A DNA stretch of 64,000 nt from an uncultured bacterium (lineage in GTDB: Bacteria; Bacteroidota; Rhodothermia; Rhodothermales; UBA10348). Shown piece by piece: positions 57,056 to 64,000 of the stretch. The DNA lies in the NCBI GenBank assembly GCA_943788505.1, contig CALSQR010000001.1:558001-622000 (forward strand), given 5' to 3'. Both the position numbers and the translations under genes were made by a program. The notes under the pieces are model-generated. The model did not search any database. It worked only from the letters and a program-made list of their open reading frames with translations, and was not told where the DNA came from. Every line of letters begins with the position of its first letter. The stretch's first letter is position 1.

Positions 57056-57910
57056 ATGATTCTTAATCTACTTCTCTCCTTACTGCTTTCATCGTCCCCA
57101 AGGACAGTGGCCGCAGAACCGCATGCAAGTAACCATCAAACCAACCAAGAAGAGACCCCTGGGTCGACCCTTCGCTGGGGTTGGGATGCCCATAAGATGG
57201 TGTGCACCATTGCTTGGTGGGATATGAAGGAATCCACCCGCCAAGCTATACAAACGCTCTTAAAAACAGATGCCGGGTTTGACCGTTTTATGGAAAGCTG
57301 TCTTTGGGCTGACGAAGTCCGTGGCCGGCTCCCAGAATACGATCGATGGACCACAGCACATTATGTCAATCTTCCTAGAGGTGCCTCCGCATTTGTTCTC
57401 GAGCGCGACTGTGCAGATACATTGTGTGTGGTCGAGGGCATCATGGAGTCGAGAATAGCGCTGCGAGACACCACACGTCCCACGAAAGAAAGGCTAGACG
57501 CACTAAAATTCCTGTCTCATTTCATTGGGGATATCCATCAACCTCTCCATGCTGGATACGCCGATGACCGGGGGGGCAATGATACCCGCGTCACGTTATT
57601 CGGCCGGGATACCAATGTGCATGCGACCTGGGACTACGGCTTATTAGAGCATTCTGGCATGTCCTGGATAGATTATGCCTCGCATCTCTTTTTCCAAATC
57701 ACTCCTAACGAGCGAGATGACTGGGCCTCGGACGATCCTGCTCTGTGGTCTAAGGAATCTTTTGATATCCTGTTGAAAGGGGCCTACGATATCGGAGATG
57801 GACAGCTTGGTGAATCATATTACGAGCAGAACATCGGTTTCGTCGAACAACGCATCCAGCAGGCCGGTGTGAGGCTGGCCGATCAATTGGATGTTATTCT
57901 AGGAAACTGA
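57056..57910 (+). CDS. S1/P1-type zinc nuclease
   Basis: A 284-residue secreted nuclease-like protein. A hydrophobic signal is at the start. Zinc ligands of S1/P1 nucleases are seen in order: the Trp/His in 'RWGWDAHKMVCTIAWWDM', Asp in 'CLWADEVRGRLPEY', His in 'TAHYVNLPRG', the pair in 'FLSHFIGDIHQPLHAGYADD', and 'NVHATWDYGLLE'. These enzymes cut single-stranded DNA and RNA outside the cytoplasm and may scavenge nucleic acids. It lies divergent from TauE and 21 nt upstream of the YdeI-like gene. Confidence 0.92.
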   Translation: MILNLLLSLLLSSSPRTVAAEPHASNHQTNQEETPGSTLRWGWDAHKMVCTIAWWDMKESTRQAIQTLLKTDAGFDRFMESCLWADEVRGRLPEYDRWTTAHYVNLPRGASAFVLERDCADTLCVVEGIMESRIALRDTTRPTKERLDALKFLSHFIGDIHQPLHAGYADDRGGNDTRVTLFGRDTNVHATWDYGLLEHSGMSWIDYASHLFFQITPNERDDWASDDPALWSKESFDILLKGAYDIGDGQLGESYYEQNIGFVEQRIQQAGVRLADQLDVILGN

Positions 57911-57931
57911 CCCTTCGCCCCGCAACCCTTC

Positions 57932-58435
57932 ATGGATACGCCTCCTGTTTTTGAATTTCCTGCCCCGGTTTTACTGAATTGGAAGCATCCACAATGGACG
58001 TTCCACTATATCCCTGTGCCGCCTGACGTTGCGAAGACACTTATGCAGCGTGGTACGAGGCGAGTAATCCTCATTGTGAATGGCCGAGAAACGAAGCGAG
58101 CGCTGTTTAGCAACAAGGACGGAGAATTTCATCTCGTTGTAGGCCTCACTGTCCTCCGCGACCTCGGTATTCGGCCAGATGATGTGATCATTGCGACCCT
58201 GCGCTCAGATCCTGATCCCAATACCGTTGATATTCCACCAGAGTTTGAAGAAGCTCTGGAACATGATGCCGCGGCTTCTAAAAGATTTGCGACGTTCTCA
58301 CCCGGTAAAAAGCGGTCCGTGGCCTCTTACATTACGCAAGCCAAGCGGGAAGAAACACGCATGAAGCGGGCCTACGAAATAGCACATAAGCTAAGCAGCT
58401 ACACATTACACGGGGATATCCCCACTGAATCCTAA
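57932..58435 (+). CDS. YdeI/OmpD-associated-family protein with DUF1905-like domain
   Basis: A 167-residue soluble protein. The N-terminal ~95 residues resemble DUF1905 ('HYIPVPPDVAKTLMQRGTRR', 'VNGRETKRALFSNKDGEFHL'). The C-terminal segment 'FSPGKKRSVASYITQAKREE' with 'TRMKRAYEIAHKL' is the YdeI/OmdA helix pair. Family proteins are widespread and linked to stress resistance, with no defined enzyme activity. Encoded 21 nt after the nuclease gene; may be co-transcribed. Confidence 0.85.
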   Translation: MDTPPVFEFPAPVLLNWKHPQWTFHYIPVPPDVAKTLMQRGTRRVILIVNGRETKRALFSNKDGEFHLVVGLTVLRDLGIRPDDVIIATLRSDPDPNTVDIPPEFEEALEHDAAASKRFATFSPGKKRSVASYITQAKREETRMKRAYEIAHKLSSYTLHGDIPTES

Positions 58436-58489
58436 TCAGTAGTATCTTTCCCTTTCTCTTCCATCATCATCTACAAGACGCTCACTACT

Positions 58490-60148
58490 ATGTCCCGTTT
58501 CCGATCACTATTTGTACTGGTACTCGGCCTTGTCGTGCTGACGTCCTGTTCTCAGGCTCCGACAAACCTTGACATGCCGTCGCAGACGCACGAGGATCTT
58601 GTATCTTTTTTCGAAGCGTGGCGTGAGTTCCGTGTTCCTCCTGCTGTCGATGGCGTACCCGATTTCAGCCGAGAAACCATTGCTGCGCAATGGAATGACT
58701 TCCCTTCTTGGCGTTCCACGCTGGACTCCTTCCCTATTGAAGAATGGGCTGTAAACGAACAGGTAGACTGGCATCTGGTAAATGCGGAGCTCAACGGCCT
58801 ACAGTTTGACCATGAGGTGCTCAAACCGTGGCAGAGGGATCCTGCTTATTACGTCTACTTTTATCCGAGCCCCACAGATGTCCCAAATCGTGAGGGACCC
58901 ATGATCGAAGGCTCGTTGGAAGTATCCTACTACGAATATCCCCTTTCCGATGAGGATGCGGCACACATCGAAGCGGGCTTACGCATCATGCCTGCTCTGT
59001 TTGAATCGGCACAGGAAAACCTGACCGGTAATGCCCGGGATCTATGGATCAAGGGAGCGGAAAGCATTCGGGAGCAGAGCACAGCACTTCACGCATATGC
59101 CGAGCGCATGGCAACGAGTCGTCCGGGCATTGCAGAAGCCGCAGGAGAAGCGCAAGCTGCTAGCGATAATTTTGCTGACTGGCTGGACAGGCAGGCAGAC
59201 AGCAAGACGGGTGAATCTGGTGTTGGTAAGGATAACATGACCTGGGCCCTCAAAAATATCCATTATTTACCACTAACGTGGGAAGAAGAGGTAGTACTTG
59301 TAAAACGGGAGCTTGCCCGCTCGCATGCAGCACTGCGTCTTGAAGAAAATCGCAATCGCAGTCTGCCCGAACTAGAACGAATTGCTTCACCTGCGGAGTA
59401 TGACCAGAAGCTGAATGCGGCCGTTGATGAATACATGGCTTTCCTTGAGGAAGAGGAAATTCTTCCCCTGAAAGACTACATGGATCTCGCACTCAGGGAA
59501 CGAATCGGCTCATTCAGTCCTATCTCATCGGATGATGAGCTGCGTGGCTTCTTCTCTGAGGTTGGTTATCGAGATGAAATGGCGATGCGCACTCACCACT
59601 ACCATTGGATCGATCTTGCCCGCATGAGAGACGAGCCTACGGACTCCCCCATTCGTAATTCACCTCTTTGGTATAACATCTTCGATGGCCGCGCCGAAGG
59701 GCTAGCCACAGGTATGGAAGAGATGATGATGCACGCAGGATTAATGGACGACAGACCGCGTGGACGGGAGATGATTTGGATCCTGCTTGCCCAACGGGCC
59801 GCTCGCGCCTTGGGTGGACTATACCAGCACGCAAACATGATGACCCTTGAGGAGGCTGCCAGATTCGCCGACAAGTGGACCCCACGCGGATTTCTTCCTT
59901 GGGATGGCAGTACAATCCAACACGAACAGCATTTCTACCTACGGCAGCCTGCCTATGGTGAGAGCTACGTGATTGGGAAGATTGAAATCGAGAAACTGCT
60001 AGCCGAATACGCTCGCGAGCGAGCTGAAGACTTTACCCTGTATCAGTTCATGGATGACATGAACTCGATGGGGATCATTCCAGTCTCCCTGATCAACTGG
60101 GAGCTTAATGGAGACGACTCCGAAATTCAGATGATGATCGGTAGATAA
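58490..60148 (+). CDS. DUF885-like lipoprotein lacking the usual zinc motif
   Basis: A 552-residue lipoprotein; lipobox LTSC at Cys20 (FVLVLGLVVLTSC). The C-terminal 'PAYGESYVIGKIEIEKLLAE' and 'EGLATGMEEMMMHAG' resemble DUF885, a family of predicted metallopeptidases that normally carries HExxGH. In that region this protein has 'MAMRTHHYHWIDLARMRDEP'; no HExxH was found anywhere. It may be a degenerate, non-catalytic member or have an altered metal site. The N-terminal part is helical, with 'EAWREFRVPPAVDGVPDFSR'. A strong terminator follows. Confidence 0.7.
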   Translation: MSRFRSLFVLVLGLVVLTSCSQAPTNLDMPSQTHEDLVSFFEAWREFRVPPAVDGVPDFSRETIAAQWNDFPSWRSTLDSFPIEEWAVNEQVDWHLVNAELNGLQFDHEVLKPWQRDPAYYVYFYPSPTDVPNREGPMIEGSLEVSYYEYPLSDEDAAHIEAGLRIMPALFESAQENLTGNARDLWIKGAESIREQSTALHAYAERMATSRPGIAEAAGEAQAASDNFADWLDRQADSKTGESGVGKDNMTWALKNIHYLPLTWEEEVVLVKRELARSHAALRLEENRNRSLPELERIASPAEYDQKLNAAVDEYMAFLEEEEILPLKDYMDLALRERIGSFSPISSDDELRGFFSEVGYRDEMAMRTHHYHWIDLARMRDEPTDSPIRNSPLWYNIFDGRAEGLATGMEEMMMHAGLMDDRPRGREMIWILLAQRAARALGGLYQHANMMTLEEAARFADKWTPRGFLPWDGSTIQHEQHFYLRQPAYGESYVIGKIEIEKLLAEYARERAEDFTLYQFMDDMNSMGIIPVSLINWELNGDDSEIQMMIGR

Positions 60149-60171
60149 AACCGATCTCTAATCAACAGTAT

Positions 60172-60215
60172 GTGAGCAGAACGGCCCGTTCCGGGCCGTT
60201 CTGCTCACGCTTTTT
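60172..60215. terminator. Bidirectional terminator between convergent genes
   Basis: A perfect 17-bp stem (60172-60188 with 60192-60208), 3-nt loop, then GCTTTTT on the plus strand. It lies between the DUF885-like stop and the convergent HmuY-like stop and may serve both. Confidence 0.92.
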
Positions 60216-60229
60216 CTGCGGCGTGAAGC

Positions 60230-60769
60230 CTATTTCAGCGATGTGGAGCCATCTTTCTGAACGGACCAGCGGAAGGAAAGCATACGCGGGATCGGGTCTT
60301 GGCCAAAAACAGTCTTGTAATAGTCTGTAATATTGAGCTTGCCCCAATGGCCATTTTTTGTCTGGAAAATGGCTGTCCGATCCGGCTTAGCTGAGATGAT
60401 GTGTGTATTGAAATCGTAATTAAACCACCGAGTCTCCGCATCAGTGGGGAGCTCGGAGGTACCGTCCTCAGAGGTAGCAAATCCTTCGGCCGGGGCTTCC
60501 TCGACCGCGTCATACGCAGCCGCAAGCAACTGGGAAGGCCCATTGAATTTCACTGTGGTGCCCTGAAACGCCACATCCCAAGAGCCAAACGCAGCCTCCT
60601 GAGTCGTCACTTCCCTGTTTTCAGACAGGTTATAGTAAACGAAATCATCTGATGACGTATCGAGATGTAGTTTGAAGCCTTCCATCAAGTCTTGCGCGCT
60701 TCCTGCCGCTGGAAAGAGAAGCAGAACGCCTAGAAGGGTCAGAATGAGGGTCGATCGTTTGGTTTGCAT
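60230..60769 (-). CDS. HmuY-like exported protein
   Basis: A 179-residue protein with signal peptide (STLILTLLGVLLLFPAAGSA) from the ATG at 60769; a longer frame to 60820 has no signal. 'FVYYNLSENREVTTQEAAFG', 'SWDVAFQGTTVKFNGPSQ' and 'HWGKLNITDYYKTVF' fit the HmuY family, whose Porphyromonas prototype is a heme-binding lipoprotein. No lipobox Cys is present here, and no TonB receptor or heme-transport genes are adjacent, so a heme role is only a suggestion. Divergent from the sulfatase gene. Confidence 0.8.
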   Translation of the reverse strand: MQTKRSTLILTLLGVLLLFPAAGSAQDLMEGFKLHLDTSSDDFVYYNLSENREVTTQEAAFGSWDVAFQGTTVKFNGPSQLLAAAYDAVEEAPAEGFATSEDGTSELPTDAETRWFNYDFNTHIISAKPDRTAIFQTKNGHWGKLNITDYYKTVFGQDPIPRMLSFRWSVQKDGSTSLK

Positions 60770-60863
60770 GTCCGATTGCCGTTGTTTGGACCGTTGATTT
60801 TCGTATGTAAGACACGGCAACTAACAAGTTCTCTCTTCACACCGGATTCAGAAGACATTTATC

Positions 60864-62324
60864 ATGAAATCGGAAACCAGACCAACTACCACCCAATCTC
60901 ACAGTGCCCCAGCATGGGCAGCAGGTGCAAAAGCCCAGACCACTACCATCGGTCTCCTCGGCTTCTTTTTTCTAGCCTTTATTGCGCCGATGGGATGCAC
61001 GACAGACACTCCTCGCCCTAACCTGATCATCCTCTTTTCAGACGATGCCGGCTATGCAGACTTCGGATTCCAGGGGAGCGAGTTCATGCAAACCCCGTAC
61101 CTCGACAAATTGGCTGCTTCTGGCGCTCGCTTCACCAGCGGATATGTCACGGCTTCCGTTTGCTCCCCATCTCGGGCTGGTCTCTTGACCGGGCGCTACC
61201 AACAGCGATTCGGTCACGAACTCAACCTTCCTGGAAAACCTGATCCCGCAGTCCCAGACTCCCTTCGTGGACTGCCACTTTCGGAGAGGACTATCGCCGA
61301 CTGGCTTGCTGACGCTGGCTATGCAACGAGTCTTATTGGGAAGTGGCACCTAGGCTTAGAGGATCGATTTCATCCACAGCAGCGCGGCTTTCAAGAGTTC
61401 TTTGGACTACGCGCCGGAAGCGGGCCGTACTTCACGGGCCTGAACAGTCGCGTAGAAACCGGAACCACACCCGTTCCGGCCGATTCCCTCGATTACCTCA
61501 CGGACGAGTTCGGCGATCGAGCCGTCGATTTCATTGCGCGACATAGAGATGAGCCTTTCTTGCTCTTCTTGAGCTTTACCACACCTCATACGCCGATGCA
61601 AGCGCGCGCGGACTATTTGGCGCAAGACAGCGCCCGGTTTGAAACGGATGTCCGAGCAAAATATGCCTCTATGACCCGCTCTCTGGATGAGAATGTTGGC
61701 AAGGTGCTAGAAACGCTGGACCTATTCAACCTTCGAGAAAACACCCTCGTTTTCTTCGCCAATGATAACGGCGGTGCTATGCCCTACAACGGTTCTCTCA
61801 ATGCTCCCTTACGTGGCGCAAAGGGAACAGCACTGGAGGGAGGAAACCGCGTCCCCTACCTCCTCTCTTGGCCCGGGCATATTCCAGCAGACCTGGTAAC
61901 AGACGATCCGGTCTCAACGCTGGACGTCTTACCTACTTTCCTGGCGGCGGCGGGCGTAGATCTTCCGACCGATCGTTCATTTGACGGAGTCGACTTGATG
62001 CCTCATCTGAACGGACAAAGCGCTTCAGCACCTCATGACACCCTGTATTGGAAAATGCAGTGGGGTGCCGCCATTCGCGCTGGCAATTGGAAGCTCGTTC
62101 GGACTCCCGATGCCCAGCATTGGCTATTCGACTTAGCCAACGACCTTTCAGAAACGACGGACCTCTCGAACCAGGAGCCGGAACGGGCAGCCGCCCTCAG
62201 AAAGAGCCTGGAAGCGTGGGAATCAACGCATCCAGATCCGATCTGGCTGATTAATGATGCATGGCATGCTCGCACGCTGGAGCGTTATGACCAGAGTGTG
62301 GTCGAAGGATACGTGCGGAACTGA
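60864..62324 (+). CDS. Sulfatase (formylglycine-dependent, S1 type)
   Basis: A 486-residue type I sulfatase. Calcium ligands are in 'PNLIILFSDDAGYADFGFQG'. The sulfatase signature CSPSRAGLLTGR holds the Cys (or its maturation to formylglycine) that forms the active aldehyde. 'GKWHLG' and 'ANDNGGAMPYNGSLNAPLRG' complete the site. The N-terminus has ~27 polar residues before a hydrophobic stretch 'TIGLLGFFFLAFIAPMGC' with a possible lipobox Cys, so it may be a lipoprotein with a later true start. It hydrolyses sulfate esters, often from marine polysaccharides. No formylglycine-generating enzyme is in the window. Confidence 0.94.
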   Translation: MKSETRPTTTQSHSAPAWAAGAKAQTTTIGLLGFFFLAFIAPMGCTTDTPRPNLIILFSDDAGYADFGFQGSEFMQTPYLDKLAASGARFTSGYVTASVCSPSRAGLLTGRYQQRFGHELNLPGKPDPAVPDSLRGLPLSERTIADWLADAGYATSLIGKWHLGLEDRFHPQQRGFQEFFGLRAGSGPYFTGLNSRVETGTTPVPADSLDYLTDEFGDRAVDFIARHRDEPFLLFLSFTTPHTPMQARADYLAQDSARFETDVRAKYASMTRSLDENVGKVLETLDLFNLRENTLVFFANDNGGAMPYNGSLNAPLRGAKGTALEGGNRVPYLLSWPGHIPADLVTDDPVSTLDVLPTFLAAAGVDLPTDRSFDGVDLMPHLNGQSASAPHDTLYWKMQWGAAIRAGNWKLVRTPDAQHWLFDLANDLSETTDLSNQEPERAAALRKSLEAWESTHPDPIWLINDAWHARTLERYDQSVVEGYVRN

Positions 62325-62349
62325 TCTTGCGTAGTCACCCCGACTCTAC

Positions 62350-62826
62350 CTATTGTCCGGACAATGCATCCCACTCCGACTGAGTTGCTGGCGTTTTTTG
62401 ATACTCCATCATCATTAGCCAGGTACCTTTCTTAACGAGAAGAGCTGCAAGGTGAATGTGTTGTACAACCTCTTCACCACCTTCCGGCGTGAAATGATAC
62501 CGAAAGATGCCAGTTTCGTGTGCCGTCGTTTCAGATAACAACCGCTGAGAGAAACGCAATTCGACGCCCGCGGACTGCTTACCGGCTTTCGTGTCATCAA
62601 AACCTGGCTTCCATCCTGCGAGAGCGTCCGCTATCGGATAGCTATTGCTCGAAGCCATGCTGACCAATACCGCATCAGGATGATACGTAGCAGAGTATCC
62701 TTCGAAATCCCCCTCAGCGACTGTGCGCCCTACTTCTAACCAGTAAGCATCCAGTTCAGCAACCTGTGCGGATGCCATCAATGGAAGAAACAGAATTGGA
62801 AACAGCAGTGATGTGCGACGGATCAT
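62350..62826 (-). CDS. NTF2-like/SnoaL-type exported protein
   Basis: A 158-residue protein with signal peptide (LLFPILFLPLMASAQ). The rest ('DAYWLEVGRTVAEGDFEGYS', 'ATYHPDAVLVSMASS', 'HLAALLVKKGTWLMMMEYQK') fits the DUF4440/SnoaL-like NTF2 fold. No catalytic role can be assigned. Its start overlaps the stop of the upstream glycogen-synthase gene as ATGA. Confidence 0.8.
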   Translation of the reverse strand: MIRRTSLLFPILFLPLMASAQVAELDAYWLEVGRTVAEGDFEGYSATYHPDAVLVSMASSNSYPIADALAGWKPGFDDTKAGKQSAGVELRFSQRLLSETTAHETGIFRYHFTPEGGEEVVQHIHLAALLVKKGTWLMMMEYQKTPATQSEWDALSGQ

Positions 62827-64000
62827 TGGCTTAGTACCTGTTGATGTACTTCGTGATAGTGATGGATTAGATGCGTCCAGTCGAAGTTCTGGGCGAATGC
62901 TTCAGAGCGGTTCCTCTGAGCGATGCGCTGGCGTCTATTCTGTTGACAGAATCGGAATAACATGTCTGTGAGTTGATTCACAGCTTCCTCCTTTGGCTTG
63001 CCTCTTCGGTTTACAAGATAGAGACCTGCCTTCTCGTGACTCTCCCTAAGCGCTGATGCATACACACCGAAACCAGCCAGATCAGAGCTGACAGCCGGAA
63101 CACCCATCGCAAGGGTTTCTAACGGTGTGTATCCCCAAGGCTCATAAAAACTTGGGAAAATACCAAGATGGCATCCTCTGATGAGTTCTTCATAGTCTAA
63201 ACTAAATAGCGGGTTGGTCGAGCGCACAAAATCCGGATGGTATACAACCTTGACCTTGTCGTGAGCATTGTTGAACAACTCCAGTTCACGAAGCTTATTG
63301 ATGACCTCATCATTGCCATCATCAAGCAAGTCGTGTGTTACGATCGGCGGCAGCCAATCCCTGTGCCATGCATGTTGGGCCCTGCGAATACGAAGCTTCC
63401 AGACTTCAGGCACCATTTCGTTGAGATCTAAGGGATGCCCTGCTGCTAATTCTTCAATCAAATGCTTTCGGATCTCTTCCGTGACGCTCCTAGCAATAGT
63501 CTTGAACTCACGAAACATGGCAGCATACTCAAGACTGCCAACGGACATGCTTCGAACGGGCTGCTTCGTGATAAGCAGGAAAACCACGGTTTTTCTCGAA
63601 CCAGTGTCTATCAAGCGCTGATTCAACTTCGATAGCGCCTCCAGCGTTAAGTCCATTCCTTTATTGCGGAATTCAAATCGCCCGGAGGAAAAGAAATACA
63701 GTGTCTGATCTAGTTCAAAGTTGTAGCTGGGGAAGAAATACCCCATCGTGAATTCATGCAGCTTTTCCTTGTATTCCGTGTGCATCTGCTGGAACTCATG
63801 CAACGCAAGGAAGCGGTTGATATTTAACCCATTGGGTACCAGTTCATCGACTTCTCGCCCTAGAAGATGTTTACATTCTAACGCCGTAATACCTGATACT
63901 GTAGTGAACTTATCGGCGTCACGGGCTGAAGCTTTTTCCAGCATGTGCTGAGCCATTATCCCATGCTTCTTGGCCTCCACCATATCATCAAAGTCTTCAA
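62823..64000 (-). CDS. GT3-type glycogen synthase (5' end outside window)
   Basis: About 390 C-terminal residues of a glycogen(starch) synthase of the animal/fungal GT3 family. Hallmarks: 'DKFTTVSGITALECKHLLGR' and 'LVPNGLNINRF', 'YFFSSGRFEFRNKGMDLTLE', and 'GCHLGIFPSFYEPWGYTPLE' with 'TLAMGVPAVSSDLAGFG'. The frame stays open to the window edge, so the catalytic N-terminal domain lies beyond it; the internal ATG at 63983 is not the real start. The enzyme would extend glycogen with UDP- or ADP-glucose. It is coupled to the NTF2-like gene by a 4-nt overlap. Confidence 0.9.
   Translation of the reverse strand, partial: EDFDDMVEAKKHGIMAQHMLEKASARDADKFTTVSGITALECKHLLGREVDELVPNGLNINRFLALHEFQQMHTEYKEKLHEFTMGYFFPSYNFELDQTLYFFSSGRFEFRNKGMDLTLEALSKLNQRLIDTGSRKTVVFLLITKQPVRSMSVGSLEYAAMFREFKTIARSVTEEIRKHLIEELAAGHPLDLNEMVPEVWKLRIRRAQHAWHRDWLPPIVTHDLLDDGNDEVINKLRELELFNNAHDKVKVVYHPDFVRSTNPLFSLDYEELIRGCHLGIFPSFYEPWGYTPLETLAMGVPAVSSDLAGFGVYASALRESHEKAGLYLVNRRGKPKEEAVNQLTDMLFRFCQQNRRQRIAQRNRSEAFAQNFDWTHLIHHYHEVHQQVLSQ

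Overview
The window looks like chromosomal DNA of a free-living, probably marine or aquatic, member of the Bacteroidota/Rhodothermota/Balneolota assemblage. That is an inference from gene content. Several exported proteins end in type IX secretion (T9SS) sorting domains. There is a PorV/PorQ-type outer-membrane protein, a TonB-dependent receptor with a carboxypeptidase-like N-terminal domain, a DUF5686 protein, a HmuY-like protein, a CRTAC1-type FG-GAP protein, Tat-dependent Gfo/Idh oxidoreductases and a glycogen synthase of the animal/fungal GT3 type. No rRNA, tRNA, insertion sequence, prophage or CRISPR array was seen. Genes are tightly packed, with many 1-40 nt overlaps and several non-ATG starts. 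Only two gene-free stretches exceed 300 nt: upstream of recA, and upstream of the UDP-glucuronate decarboxylase-like gene.

Layout. 1-426: 3' end of a probable XRE-family regulator, followed by five 11-bp tandem repeats. 554-6072 (minus): mutS, gamma-carbonic anhydrase-like, purD and an NHL-type lipoprotein, coupled by short overlaps or gaps. 6090-10250: rhodanese-type sulfurtransferase (+), DUF5686 outer-membrane protein (-), PAP2 phosphatase (-). 10219-14182 (minus): pgsA, pyrE, cinA, recA, a housekeeping and recombination run. 14373-16289: dnaK with a strong terminator. 16384-19417 (minus): YceI, a redoxin lipoprotein and a CRTAC1/T9SS protein, overlapping one another. 19648-24436: two Tat-exported Gfo/Idh oxidoreductases flanking apbE and a seven-copy 14-bp repeat, then TatD (-). 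24593-27961: a LytS-type kinase with a PDZ-like N-terminus and its LytTR response regulator. 28032-41036: a secretion and envelope block with a GHL10 glycosidase, an FG-GAP T9SS protein, a TonB receptor, a 1,137-aa T9SS protein, a PorV-like protein and a PGRP amidase with a sorting domain.

41441-42813: UDP-glucuronate decarboxylase-like gene running into the decayed remains of a sugar transferase. 43002-44192: fatty-acid desaturase with a coiled-coil tail. 44222-52917: AddB-AddA-RmuC recombination operon (-) divergent from a DEDD exonuclease (+). 53036-64000: mixed metabolic and envelope genes, namely DUF1761, a small membrane protein, Tat/lipoprotein dehydrogenase subunit 3 plus GMC oxidoreductase, TauE, S1/P1 nuclease, a YdeI-type protein, a DUF885-like lipoprotein, a HmuY-like protein, a sulfatase, an NTF2-like protein and a truncated GT3 glycogen synthase.

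The most interesting pattern beyond the genes is a shared ~22-bp element in two control regions: upstream of recA (near 11526-11547) and between addB and the DEDD exonuclease gene (near 51948-51969). Both copies sit next to DNA-recombination genes and may be operators of a common damage-response regulator. That is a hypothesis from two copies only. No wholly new multi-gene system could be demonstrated from sequence reading alone.
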